DNA of 64,000 bases from Ascaphus truei (GCA_036426205.1 WSYH01001257.1:28440-92439); one strand, 5' to 3'; positions 42,478 through 53,524 are shown, counted from the first letter of the stretch. Numbers and translations: made by a program. The notes: generated by a model not told the origin, from the letters alone.

Positions 42478-43200
42478 TTATTTGAATTCAAATACGCTCA
42501 ATCTCAAATTTACGTCTAAAATAAGCCATTCACAAATACATTTTTTAGATTTAAATATTTATATTGAAAACAATAAAATTAAAACAAAGAATTATTTGAA
42601 AGAGGTAGATAGTAACAACTTCATATTACAAACTAGCTGCCATTTGAATAAATGGATAGAAAATATTCCTTTCGGCCAATACCGACATTTAAAGAGAAAT
42701 TGCACAGACAATAAAATTTTCTTAGACCAATCAGAAATTTTAACTAATAAATTTGTAGAAAAAAAATACAAAAATACCAACATACAAAGAGCGTTAGATA
42801 AAACCATTTCACTATATGGAGAATCCATTCTTACACCCAGGCAACCTAGGATGAGGACTGATGTCAGTGTGCCTTTTATAACGCAATATAATAAAGATGC
42901 TAATAAAATTAAGGGCATCTTGAATCAACATTGGCACATCTTGAAGAATGATCCTGTTCTTGGCAGTCACCTTCCAGATAGGGCACAGATAGTATATAGG
43001 AAGGCGCCGAATATTAAGAGTCAGCTGGCACCTAAGAAGATTAAAAAGTAACACAGTGACTGGATCGTTGGAACCCCCTAAAGATTTAAGATATAAAGGG
43101 ATTGAACAAGTCACACCCCATTGGAGAGGGGGAGATCATAATACTGCATTGATCAAAAGAGAATCCTTTTGGATTTACAAATTAGGCACACTACAGTGGC
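42469..43200 (+). pseudogene. PLE-E: RT tail with internally deleted endonuclease
   Basis: The plus-strand frame 42470-43051 encodes the PLE RT thumb: HFLDLNIYIENNK, WIENIPFGQYRHLKRNCT, FITQYNKDANKI, HWHILKNDPVL, IVYRKAPNIKSQLAP. After a stop it jumps to the last third of GIY-YIG (YKGIEQVTPHWRGGD, ESFWIYKLGTL, 43056-43195), so the Cys-rich linker and the GIY-YIG lead are deleted. It is 5'-truncated at the junction with PLE-D. Confidence 0.87.
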
Positions 43201-44290
43201 GGCCGCCTTTATCCTCCTGCGGCTGCCACCGCGGGAATTTTAAAAACGGGGAGGCGCGCGGCTTTTTTTTGTCTTGTTTCCCGCGCCGCGGGCGCTTTCA
43301 ATGAAAAGCGCCATTAGCTCCCTCAGCTGATAAACAAGTGATATCAGCTGTTTTGCTGCTGCGCCCTCCCGCTTGGATACATCTGCGTTGCGCTGACTAC
43401 CACGGGGCCAGATGATCCTCCCCCCACTGCTGGATAGCTGAGGGAGCCGGTCCGTGACGTCACACGCCGATCGAGTGCGCAAGCAGAGGACATATAACAG
43501 CTGATTGGAGTGAACTATACAGCGTCTGAACCCAGAGTGGTTAAACTGCTTTTATATATTCGGGAGCATGTGAGTGTGTTGGAGCCTCCTTGCTCGACTG
43601 TATTTTATAATTAAATTGTGTTGCACTATTTTTCTTTTTTCTTTTTCTTTACATATGCTGCCCATTTGAGATTCCTTGTGCTATTTCCACCCTGGAGAGG
43701 AAGTTTTTTTGCGCTTTGTTTCCTCCCCCCAGAAATTAGAACATCATGGAGGGTATTTCAGAGCTTTCATACCATCCATTAAACAGTCCTGAAGAAACCT
43801 TTTGAGGTAAAACGCGTAGAGTGTCCATGTGACGGTAGATGTTGCACACCACGCTGTCTGCTGCCTGAGAAGATCGCTTGAACATTAGGGAGATTACCAC
43901 CTGGAAGCACGGAGACGTGAGACGCCGATGGAGCTGAACAACAGGGGGGAGAGAGTACTCCAGGTTCCAGCTGTCGGTGTAGATCATTGGATCAAACTGC
44001 TTTTATAATTCTAGTACCATGTGAGTGCATTTCAGCATTTTACTTACCATTATAAAGTGTCATATCAGTCTGCATTATGTTCGGTCCTTTATTTACTCTA
44101 TGAAGGTTCCATTCATGTGTGTTCCCTGATCACTCGGTCCTGATGTTATCGTTTGGAAATCCTTTTAAAAGAAACATTTATGTGTATTGAAATTATTTGA
44201 AAATTGTGAGTACCATCCATTTGGTGATTGGAATTTAACATCACAATACTGGAAGCATATTGCACTATTAGATATATGTTTTCTCTTTCA
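43201..44290 (+). repeat. PLE-E 3' terminal-repeat region
   Basis: Starts GC-rich (GGCGGCCGCC, CCGCGGG), has TGACGTCACACGC near 43454, then becomes AT-rich. The hammerhead-like core lies at 43788-43820. No gene. Confidence 0.5.
43788..43820 (+). ncRNA. Hammerhead-like core, PLE-E, G12 changed
   Basis: CCTGAAGAA, stem II ACCT/AGGT with loop TTTG, then AAAACGCGTAGAG. The conserved GAAA reads AAAA, so self-cleavage is doubtful. GGGTATTTCAGAG about 30 bases upstream occupies the TATA-like position. Confidence 0.5.
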
Positions 44291-44296
44291 TGATTG

Positions 44297-44819
44297 TGAC
44301 GAAATAATATTGCTGAAATGAAGATACTGTTGATATATTACTGAAATTGACTGGGGGGTCTCTGGAGAAGGATTGAAAGTGATGTTCTGTTTCCATTTTG
44401 TAAAGTTAGTTATGTCTAGTATCCATTTTGTGAGTAAGAATGTGTATGTGGTGTGAATGAGATATTGAAGTTTCGTTTCTAAGAAGATTTACGACTGTGC
44501 CTAAAGTAACGCCCATATTCTTTTGATAGTGAGTACCAGGTACCTATTCATAGCTGTTTTGAGGCCAGTTCTAACCAAGTTTAATGAGCTGTAAAATGAT
44601 TGGTTTAAGAATTAAGGAGTGGTTAGTATAATCTGCCTAGTAACACATTTTTAACAAAGGAAATGAAATGTATAAAGGTTGCTGCCTGGACACTCCCTGG
44701 CAGAGAGAGTCTAGTAGACTTTTGAATGAGTATGGTCATACTGTGCAATAAACTACTTATTATAAAATGAACCCCGTTTGTCAATTTGGAACATTGACAA
44801 TTGCGCTCCCCTTCAACAT
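44297..44819 (+). repeat. Possible solo LTR
   Basis: From TGTGACGAAAT to CTCCCCTTCAACA, with TGTATAAAGG (TATA-like, 44667) and GCAATAAAC (polyadenylation, 44743). The end AATTGCGCTCCCCTTCAACA is LTR-like. No second copy, clear target duplication or primer site was found, so the call and the left edge are uncertain. Confidence 0.35.
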
Positions 44820-44820
44820 G

Positions 44821-45704
44821 GAAATCAAAGAATACTGCTGCCTGGATTGAGAAAGCAATCCAAATATGTGTTGAAGCTGCATATCCAATTTGTCTGTATA
44901 TCTATTTTTTATTATTCACCTGATTTTCACGTGCACGTTGATTTTATACACTGATTAAGTGATATATTTTTACTCACTTGATATATATTTATATTTTTCA
45001 CTTTTATTCACTTATTCTATTTAAGAATATTTAATTGAATTAGATAGTGCCACCAGGGTAACATTGCTCATTTGCACATTCTGTAATTACCGCAGTTTCA
45101 CAAAGGCATATCAAATGTTGTACACATTGCTTCCCTTTACTGCCGTACAATAATGTGTTTAGAACATAGTCATCGGAGGTATTACTAACATTCACGGACC
45201 TCTTATCTGTGTCAAATGACATTAAGTACCGCTAACTGACATACATGAGTGGGTGTTGGCGTACTATAATGAAAGTTATGCCCACTCATTCATCCCAAAT
45301 GTGATTTTACATACTGTTGCGGCCCCTTTTATGTAGCAAAAAAAAAGGCCTGCATTCACACATCTGTGTCTAGTATAATGTATTATTACTAGGCAATTTA
45401 CGTTTGTACTGGAATTTTGGATCAGTTGGATAGTTCACCAAAATGTTATGGACAGTTCAGGTGTGAATGTCAATCTATTTGTTAACAGTACATTTAAATA
45501 TTAAAACTTTGTGACACAAACATATTAGCTGTTGATTAAGTGAAGTTGATGGCATATGCACATAAAAAATACGTATTTTCGTAAATAATATGTATTTATT
45601 GTTACGCAGATAAAACAATGCATAACAATATGAATGTACAGGCAGAATCATAACATTAGGACATCATTATTTTGTCATTATGTTAATAGTGAATAACAAT
45701 TTTT
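44821..45704. other. No gene recognised
   Basis: AT-rich, with a 60-codon minus-strand frame (45040-45222) containing several Cys but no known motif. It might be the outer part of the Harbinger element. Confidence 0.4.
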
Positions 45705-46003
45705 AATGATAGTTATGGAGAAACTAGTTTGGATGCTACACCAAATCTTGAGGATTTGGTAAGTGACGCATTGGTGGAGGAGAGCCAAGATATTGAAGGT
45801 GTGGAGGAGATCGAACATGAATATGTTGAAGCACCCCTCGCCCCCCCGAGAACTTGATGTACCCGACCCCGTTGATGAGACAGCAGAACAAGAGTTACTA
45901 GAGGATGACAATACTGAAGAACAGTATATTGAAGCTCCTGTAACGGAAGAGGATAATGACCCCCTACAACCAGGGCAAGGAGACAATCCATATATTAAAT
46001 TCT
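45705..46003 (+). pseudogene. Acidic protein fragment, possibly Harbinger accessory (Myb/SANT-like) C-terminus
   Basis: Two frames join across a C7 run (45838-45850): SLDATPNLEDLVSDALVEES and EEIEHEYVEAP, then ELDVPDPVDETAEQELLEDD and EEQYIEAPVTEEDNDPLQPG. The result is ~95 residues, strongly acidic, without a fold motif. Harbinger transposons carry a second gene encoding a Myb/SANT-like protein with an acidic C-terminal part. The fragment lies 0.7 kb from a Harbinger transposase on the opposite strand. The SANT domain itself is not seen, so the identity is inference. Confidence 0.4.
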
Positions 46004-46014
46004 TGACTTGCACA

Positions 46015-46282
46015 TATTGCTTTATCTTGGATGCCTTTTGCTGTTTCTCCATTATTGCTGGATTGCTACTTCTGTGTTGCTAATAACCTTGCCTGATCTC
46101 ATATACTGTTGATCCTTATTGTAGGACATGTAAGTGTATATAGGGGGTCTTTATTGGATCTTGATTGCTTTATTGCTGGTCTTCATTTGCTGTATTGCTG
46201 TATCTGTATTACCAATAGCCTTACCTGATCAGATATTCAGTTGTTCCTTATTGTAGGACAGGGCGCATTGTATATAGGAGAG
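46015..46282 (+). repeat. Tandem duplication, ~132-bp unit
   Basis: Units at about 46015-46147 and 46148-46282 share TTTGCTGT, ATTGCTG, AATA(A/G)CCTT(G/A)CCTGATC, TTCCTTATTGTAGGACA and GTATATAGG. They differ by point changes and small indels. Confidence 0.7.
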
Positions 46283-46330
46283 TGAGGATATAGGGAAGTA
46301 CCTCTGGGTCCCTTTGGATCAGAGGGAACG

Positions 46331-46368
46331 GGCTTGAGAAAGAGGTTAGTACCTCGAAACGGTCGTTG
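46331..46368 (+). ncRNA. Variant hammerhead-like motif (CTTGAGA type)
   Basis: GGCTTGAGAAA, stem II GAGGT/ACCTC (perfect, loop TAGT), then GAAACGGTCGTTG. The layout matches the PLE cores but the first half reads CTTGAGA instead of CTGANGA. It is followed by about 300 bp of PLE-like 3' sequence. Confidence 0.4.
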
Positions 46369-46680
46369 CCCCCCTTACATACCCTCCTCCTTTTAGTGTG
46401 TTTTCCCCCCCTTGTTTTTGTAGTGTGTTGTCACCTTGTCTCCCTTTCCCACTCCCCTTCCCTAAGACTCTGTTTCCAATGTGATGTGCAATTCCAAGTC
46501 ATTTTTTCCTTGTGTTCTCATTAAAACTTATTGCATATTTCAGACATACTCTTGTAGTAGAGCTTTTCTTTGTAGATAGTGAGTGCTGGGACACCTTTGT
46601 ATTTTATATATGATTTGGGGGAATTAGGGTCCCCTAGGTCCCATTGCACCCTACACACACATTATTTATCTCTCTTGAGT
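46369..46680 (+). other. PLE-like 3' sequence between the two Harbinger gene fragments
   Basis: Pyrimidine-rich, no open frame, ends near GAGTGCTGTCTATCACTTG. It separates the acidic fragment from the transposase. Boundaries are approximate. Confidence 0.4.
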
Positions 46681-47198
46681 GCTGTCTATCACTTGTTTTA
46701 TTGCAGTCTTCAGTTCCTGCCACTCTGTCTGCTCGCTAGGAAACTGTATATACAGTAATCTCTAGTGCATCTAGTCAGTGCACATAGAAACTGGCTAAGG
46801 GCCCGCGAGAATGTTGACTGTGAAACCCCACCTACTATGCCCACAGTTGTCTGAAAAGATGCAGGAGCAAGAAAATGTAATGAACTCAGCAATATAACAA
46901 GGCCAGGCACTGCATAACTCCTGTCTGTTGATGGCTCTAAATCTTCTCTTAACTCTTCATAGAGCTCAAAGATAGCCGCTGAGTTTAATCGATATCTGCT
47001 GATGATGTCTGCCTCTGTTAATTCCTCTAGGGAACATCTATCCCTGTAGCTTTGGACACGCAAGTCGTGGACGACTTGGAACTGCAACTCCCTCGCTGTC
47101 ATTGTTCGCCTCTCTCTCCTCACTGTCCTCAATCCATGGTGTTGCATCCTCCTCCTCCCATACAATGCAGCCAAACCTACATTGGCTACGAGATCCAT
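46681..47198 (-). pseudogene. Harbinger (HARBI1-like) transposase, N-terminal half
   Basis: The minus frame starts at ATG 47198 (MDLVANVGLAALYGRRRMQ), preceded by TTTCACAG, a plausible splice acceptor. It continues ELTEADIISRYRLNSAAIFELYE, PGLVILLSSLHFLAPASFQ and VGGVSQSTFSRALSQFL, the conserved helical N-terminal region of HARBI1-type transposases. At about 46755 a one-base shift moves the reading to YIQFPSEQTEWQELK, again typical, then the similarity ends at a stop near 46681. The catalytic DDE domain is missing. The parent enzyme would cut and paste the transposon in the nucleus. Confidence 0.85.
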
Positions 47199-47764
47199 TT
47201 TTCTGTGAAAGTCAGTGTTTCCTTGGTATCCTTTAAATACAGTAGCCAGCCTAATAATCAATTTGATTTTAAATGAGGACACCTGTGAAGTATAATATGT
47301 AGTATTACATAGTATTATGAACATTTGTATTGGAGTAATACAAGCAGTCATTATTATTTCATTCATCTGTGTTAAACACCAAAAAAGAGGTAATATTAAA
47401 ATAAAGACCATTCATCCACTGTAAATGCTATAATGCAACACAAGAAAAATAATAGTTGTTACAAATGACACAATCCTGACATTTGTAGCTAACATGTTGA
47501 GTAATGAAGGTGTTAAAATCAATAACTACTTCGTTGTTTCTAAACAGGTGTGGCATAAGGTAACATTTCTGTTCCAGTAGTTATTTTGTTATCACGGGAG
47601 AATTGCCCTTTAAATTAACCCCTTCATAATGTTTGCGCTTATACTATCAAGTTCTGAAGATGGTAATTATTCAATTTGTATCAAGTTACATTCAATCACG
47701 GGTTCTACCTCGATTCAATTAATTGTGAGCAGCTCCACGGACCCCAGGGGACACAAACATATTC
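47199..47764. other. No gene; probable rest of Harbinger element
   Basis: AT-rich, without open frames of note. Harbinger ends (short TIRs with a 3-bp duplication) could not be located. Confidence 0.35.
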
Positions 47765-48140
47765 ATTGCAATATCCGCAAGGACCACCTATGGACACCCT
47801 GACACCCGCGGGGACAAAACATGGACACCCGCGGGGACCACCCATACACCCACAGGGACCACCCATGGACACACGGACACCTGTAGGGACCACCCATGTA
47901 AACCCAGACACCCGCGGGGACCACCCATGGACACGGAGACACACACATGGACCACTCATGGACACCCGCGGGGACCATCCATGGACACACGTACACCTGT
48001 GGGGACCACCCATGGACACCCACACACCCGTGGGGACCACACATATACACACATAGACACCCACGTGGACCACTCATGGACACATGGACACCCACGGGGA
48101 CCACCCATGGACAAATGGACACCTGCAGGGAGAACATGGA
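47765..48140 (+). repeat. Minisatellite, ~24-bp unit
   Basis: About 14 imperfect units of GGGGACCACCCATGGACACCCGC. Frames on both strands stay open because the unit lacks stops and is close to a multiple of three; they are not supported as genes. The array is GC-skewed and probably length-polymorphic. Confidence 0.93.
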
Positions 48141-49155
48141 AGCTAACGCCGGCCTCTTGTATTAAGGCTGTGCTGAAAAAAAGGTAAACAATGCTTTTAT
48201 TCATGCCTCAATCTCCACTTGAGAAAGATCTCTGAATAGGTAGAAACATCGTTCTGTGTGCTTTTTTGACACAATAAATCATTGAGAAAATCCATAGTGC
48301 TTTGGATCATCTTTGTTATCTCTATGCTCAGGATCTCTTTAGACAGATTTTCCCTGAACTGGTGTGCAGCACTGCCATTTCTTGTGCATCAATCTCTTTT
48401 GAGTATAGGGAACAGAAAAAATAGGGGAGCACAGGATTAGAAAGAGGTTCAGAATCAATATAAATAAATAACCAGGGACAGGCTGCTGAATTGTAGCTTC
48501 CCCACTTGCGTCACACAGCAGTGCACAAGGGTATTAACCACAATCAATGCCCTTACTGTGTGTTCCAATGACAGAGGGAATAATATCAGAAGTATTCAAA
48601 ACACTTACATGGCACACACATCAAAGGTTTCTCTCCTTCTCCTCCTCACTTCTGTTCCCAGTCGTCTGAGTACTTTTTCTTGAGATCCTTTTATGTACCA
48701 ATACTTGGACCCCTTCGTCTTGGGGAACGCCCCCACCGACAGTATTGAGGCCAGAGATGAGTGTTAGATCGCAATAAAAACTTGTAATACACCATAAAAA
48801 ATCAACACTTGCATGCACAAAAGTTCAAGGCGGCGACCGCATAAACACCGTGCCGACTACACCACTACAGCATCCCCACTCCCACATCCTGTACACAGCT
48901 ATGAGACACAGCTGAGACGCAAACAGCACAGACTGCTACGGAGGCCTCCTTAGGACAGAAGACGGAGCTACGAATTTCGCCGGTAACACGACTTCGTCAG
49001 GCTCCAAAGTTACTGCTTGACTGTATTCCCTTGGTTTAAATGGGTACTCCTTCCTCATTAATCAATTCTGCTTGATGTGCTGATGCAAAGGGCTTGATTT
49101 TCCTCCGCCCCCCTTCAGTACAGATGGACACCCAAGATCAAATTAATAAACACAC
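48141..49155. other. PLE terminal-repeat debris with two hammerhead-like motifs
   Basis: The motif at 48217-48254 (plus) reads CTTGAGAAAG then TAGAAACATCGTT, with a weak stem II. The one at 48967-49000 (minus) is better. Between them no coding sequence is seen. Confidence 0.45.
48967..49000 (-). ncRNA. Hammerhead-like core (CTGACGA)
   Basis: Minus strand: CCTGACGAA, stem II GTCG/CGGC (one U-G pair) with loop TGTTAC, then GAAATTCGTAGC. All fixed core positions are present. CCCATTTAAACC lies about 40 bases upstream in the TATA-like position. Confidence 0.5.
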
Positions 49156-49855
49156 TGTAACAGGGGACTTATCCCTGTTCACAAATGTGCCTCTAATCCT
49201 GCAGTGTGGTGGTTAACTGCTGGTAGGCAATTAACTAACACCACCTGGCTGATTACAGGTGTTAGAAAAAGCCTGCCTCTGAGACAGGAAGAGAGATTCC
49301 TTTGTCCACAACTGGGCTGAACCAAGGAAGGACAGATGTCTTGAGCGGCAAGCTGACAACAAGACAAAGGGGACAAGATTCTTCCTGAGTTCACATGTGA
49401 GTTGAGCTGACCCAGGAAGCAGAATAAGCAGAGAATTCCTTAGTCTCACACGTGACGTGGGACTGAACCAAGGAAAGACTGCACAAGACACAGGGGATAA
49501 TACTTCTATACCTGGATCCTGACATTGCCTTATCACACACGGGTGTGGACACCAGGAGAACAAAGAAGCCTTCCCGTTCAGCAACCCAGCAAATAGATAA
49601 GACTTTTCTTTTAAGACTATTATCTATGTCTATCTAAGTATATGAATGTCTCTATGATTTGGGCTGGAGAATCGCTGGGCTAACCACGCAGTTAGACAGA
49701 ACTGGATCACAAGTGTATATATACTCCAGAGTGGAGCGGATTTTGTTTGCTGATTTACATGTTTGCTGTGTTTAAAGCAACAGGCGCAATAAAGCTTTAT
49801 TTTAATTTCACCTTAAAACAGTCTCTATTGCGTACCTCTGAACACGTCTCTTACA
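49156..49855 (+). repeat. 700-bp LTR of a second retrotransposon
   Basis: From TGTAACAGGGG to CTCTTACA, with a TATA-like GTATATATAC (49714) and GCAATAAAGC (49787). It is followed two bases later by a primer site. No 3' partner lies in the window. Confidence 0.8.
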
Positions 49856-49857
49856 TA

Positions 49858-49875
49858 TGGTGTCAGAAGTGGGAT
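49858..49875 (+). promoter_or_regulatory. tRNA-Leu primer binding site
   Basis: TGGTGTCAGAAGTGGGAT, an exact complement to the 3' end of tRNA-Leu(CAA) including CCA. It marks the preceding sequence as a 5' LTR. Confidence 0.9.
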
Positions 49876-50855
49876 GAGAGGTGGGCCTTGAAGTTAAAAG
49901 GGCCCCGGAGAATGCCTGTGAAATTTTTTTTGTGCTTTTTGCCTGCATACAGTTTTACAAACAGCCTGAGCAACAAAAACAAAGATTCACCTGCAGCAGA
50001 GATCAGAATTAAAGGGATACACATCCAGGCAGGATATCTACACTGCACTGAAGAAAGCCACAAAACCACAGATGGACTCTTTTCCCCCGATTCCAAGAGG
50101 AGAGAGAGAGACTGTGCTGAAGCAGGTAAACCTTACTTGCCTATCACAATAAAGTGTAATATGGTTGTTGAAATAGGGGCTTTGCCTTCCAGCCGTAGTC
50201 AGGGTTCAAGAAGTGAGTTAGCGCTCCAATGAAAGGAGCTGGGCTTTGTTTATTGTTTCCATAAAAAAAAAAGAGAAATGTTGTGCTGAAGCAGTGAATA
50301 CAGATGGTGACCAATGAGCAGTACTGATTCTGCAAGTAAAGGCTGCCACACCACATAGGACTACCAGCTGTGAATGGAGTATATGCAGAAAAGTGTGAAA
50401 ATTGATGCAAGACTGTGCTGAAGCAGGGGAATTTCCAGAAAATAAGTGCTGAGTGTAAAATTGCCCTACCGGGTAAAAAAGGGATTGCTGAACTGGGTAA
50501 AAGGTAACCCAAAGCCAATTGCTGAGTGTTGAGTTACCCTGCCGGGAGTGAAAGAAATATTCCACTGCAAAGAATATATATTTTATTTCTGCAAGTAAAG
50601 TCTCTCTATGTATCTTGGGAGTAAAACAGGCACCCAAAGTGTGAAGAGTGAATGCCATAATACCCAAAGATGAGACTGAAAATTACTGAACTCAAGCAGA
50701 AAACCACATTATTTTGCTGAAGCGGAGGGATTGCAGCTAGCAAGTAAATGGTGTAAAGCAAATAGAAGTTTTTACTTAGCAACTGCACATCCAGTATACC
50801 TAATGAGAAAGAATGCATGGACAGTACTGCTGATGTTTTAAAACTTATCAAAGGA
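49876..50855 (+). other. Leader of the second LTR element, no gag recognised
   Basis: The block GTGCTGAAGCAG recurs at about 50113, 50283, 50414 and (weaker) 50715, suggesting decayed internal repetition. Frames are short. The element ends where the L1 begins. Confidence 0.45.
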
Positions 50856-51023
50856 GATGCGCATGCGTGACGGGTACGGTGATGGCGGTGGAAGTTAAAA
50901 GCTCCGCTACCCGTCGGCAGATAAAGCTAATTAAATACGTTCAAAACCGAACTCAGCATAACAAATTATACATCCCTAACCACAAGACACCCCGCGGATC
51001 ATAATTCGGCCACCGGAGGAGAA

Positions 51024-51995
51024 ATGGCAGCGACGCGGCAGAAAAATAGGCGCAAGACAGATGTGCGCTCCTACTTCACGGGTTCCAACAAGACCAGGGT
51101 GGCGGAGAACTCTGCGGTGTCCGACTCTGATTCGGCTCAAGAGATGGAAGGAGCCTCCACGGAGCAACCGGGCATTATCAAAAAGGAGATAGCCAGGCTC
51201 CTAACGGACCTGAAAACATTTTTCAGGGGAGAGGTGGAGGGGCTCAGGAGAGATATCCTGCAAATCGGCACCCGCACAAACTAGCTGGAGGAGCGCATGG
51301 AGGACAGCTCACGGTGCCACCAGGAGACCAATAAACGGATGGGGGCATTGGAATCCAGAATAGCAGATCTGGAAGACCGGCAGGAAGACAGTGAAAACAG
51401 GGACCGGCGCAACAATTTGCGAGTACGAGGGATCCCTGAGGAAATTCTAGACCCAGAGGTCCTGTTGAGCCGGTGGATGACCTCCATCATGCCGGGCAAG
51501 TCGGAGGCAGAGCTTGTAATGGACCGCTGCCACAGGGCCCTGAGGTCTCGTCCACTACCTAACAACCTCCCGCGTGATGTAATCCTCCGGTTACATCACT
51601 TCAAAAACAAGGAAGAGATCTGCAGAGTTACATGGGCAACGCCAAATATAACATTCGAGGGAATAACTATGGCTATCTTCCAAGATATATCTCCAATAAC
51701 CCTGGCCCGAAGAAGAGCGTTGCTGCCAATTACTAAAGAGCTGCGGGACAAGGACATCAGATACAGATGGGCTTTCCCGTTTGCCCTCGTGGTGATAAAA
51801 AATGGCCGGTCCCATGCCCTGAAGCACCCCGCAGAAGGCACAGCCTTCCTGAAAAAACTGGGGCTTAATGTTGAAGCTACTCACCCGGAGAATACGGAGA
51901 CGCGTCCTCCTCGCGCAACACCCTGGGTGACTGTATCCTCCACCCCGGCGGACAAGAGGAAGGAGAAGGTGGGGGAGAGCGTCAAAGGTTCTTAA
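51024..51995 (+). pseudogene. L1 ORF1: RNA-binding protein with one in-frame stop
   Basis: It starts at ATG 51024. One TAG (51282-51284) splits an otherwise continuous frame; the context TN*LEERME suggests a former Gln or Ser codon. The order is a basic, Ser-rich N-terminus; a coiled coil (about residues 48-125, LLTDLKTFFRGEVEGLRRDI and ALESRIADLEDRQEDSENRD); an RRM-like domain (NNLRVRGIPEEI); and the C-terminal domain (LRDKDIRYRWAFPFALVV). ORF1 protein trimerises and binds the element's RNA in the cytoplasm. Confidence 0.9.
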
Positions 51996-53245
51996 AGGGA
52001 CAGCGGGACGAGTTTGCTGCCATGTGTTGTTAAAGTTTGCTAAAAACATAATAAGTTTAAGTTCTGGACTATGGCCAACCCTACGTTAAGGACGATGGAC
52101 GACCCCCGGCCTTTCCGGTAGTTACAAGGCATCAAGGAGAGCAGAGGGGGTGCCCAGCACTCAACGTTAAAAAATTGCAAAGTCCCCCAAAATGGCTGAA
52201 CTGATCTTACCTGGGGAAGAAGCAGGAAAGGCGCGGAAGGCTCCATGGCGGCGATGGTTTCGGCGCGAAGCAATGGTGAGCAGAACAAGCCCGCCTCCAG
52301 CTACACCCTCCACCACCAGCGGATGGCCTCCAACTGAGCTTACCTTGCCCACATCGCTGACGTCACTCGGCGAGATCTCGCGATACTTTGATGCAAGCCG
52401 GATGATGTAGCAGCAGCGACGGAAGCCTAAGGGGCATGAAGGTTACGGGGGAGGACAAAAAGGAGGGAGGGGGAGAGCAAAGCTTCCCCAGCAGTAACGG
52501 AAGGGAGCGGGAAATCAGAGGAGAAGGGCTCGAATTTAGTGAAGGGGAGCCCTTTACAAGTAGGTGGAGAGGGACCAGGGGGGCGGGATAAATTCAATTA
52601 CAACATGTAGAGGTTCAGGGTGACCAGTAGCCTGTAGTAATACATAGGGGGTAACAAACTAGGCAGCCGCGGCATAGACATTAGGGGGTGCAAGGTCACG
52701 GGCCAGGGGTCCGAGTTCAGTTCAGTTCAGCTCAGAAGAGTTAGTTCTAGTTTCTTGGGAGTAAGGGGTCACGCAGCCACATTTAGGTTATGGCTGAGTT
52801 AACTACCCTAGAGTTACAGGGAAAAGTTTGGTTGTAAAGGTTGCAGCTGCCGACGGGTGTGGGGACTATCACCAACCTGCCCATAGGCATGCGCTGTTGG
52901 GGCAAGGATGTGGGCCCAGCTTGCATTCCCATCAAAGACCCGGGAACTCATGGCCAGAATGTGGGGCCATGGAACTGGACTGGGAGGGAGGTGGGTCCAG
53001 AGTGGGGGAGTCACTCCCGGGCGTCGAACCTGAGATCCTTAGAGGCTACTACGGTTCTATTTGTATATGTCTGTTTCCTCTGTTTTTCCCTTGTGTTTCC
53101 CCCCCCCCCCCATCCCAGATCCCCACGGCAAAAGAGTGAAGGTCAGCAGAAGCCACCAACGCAGAAGGAAAGTCCACTACGCTCCACATCACATAGGTAG
53201 GCTCTGGCTCTACTTTAGACATCACAAATCAATTAACACAAAATC
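51996..53245 (+). other. L1 inter-ORF region
   Basis: About 1.25 kb, unusually long for an L1. It is GC-rich and G-rich near 52440-52600, with a C10 run at 53100. A 72-codon frame (52192-52410) begins ATGGCTGAACTG but shows no domain. Part may be an unrecognised insertion. Confidence 0.5.
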
Positions 53246-53524
53246 ATGGCTGTAACATTTATATCCCAAAATGTTAAAGGGTTTAACGGCCCGAAAAAAT
53301 GAAAGATTGCCTTCTCCGAATTCAGACGGAGGAGAGCTGACGTAGTTTTCCTCCAGGAGACACATTTTTGCACTCATAGTAGCCCAGGATATTTAGACAA
53401 GCACTGTAGGCAATTTTTCCTGTCCTCAGCCAAGGAAAAGAAGAAGGGAGTAGCTATCATAATTCACAACAAATCCCCCTTCCAAGTAGAGAGAGTGAAG
53501 AGAGACACGAAAGGGAGATATCTC
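53246..53524 (+). pseudogene. L1 ORF2, start of the endonuclease domain
   Basis: ATG 53246 begins MAVTFISQNVKGFNGP, the apurinic-type endonuclease start (catalytic Asn of SQNVKG). After one stop (TGA near 53300), RRADVVFLQETHF carries the catalytic Glu. The frame is cut after KGRYL by the nested L1 and resumes at 54706. Confidence 0.9.

Noticed and set aside
47676..48204. Pro/Thr/His- and Cys/Val-rich frames on both strands
   Set aside because: Produced by a 24-bp minisatellite without stop codons.
49231..49584. 117-codon minus frame within the second LTR
   Set aside because: Lies wholly inside the LTR; no similarity to any known LTR-encoded protein recognised.
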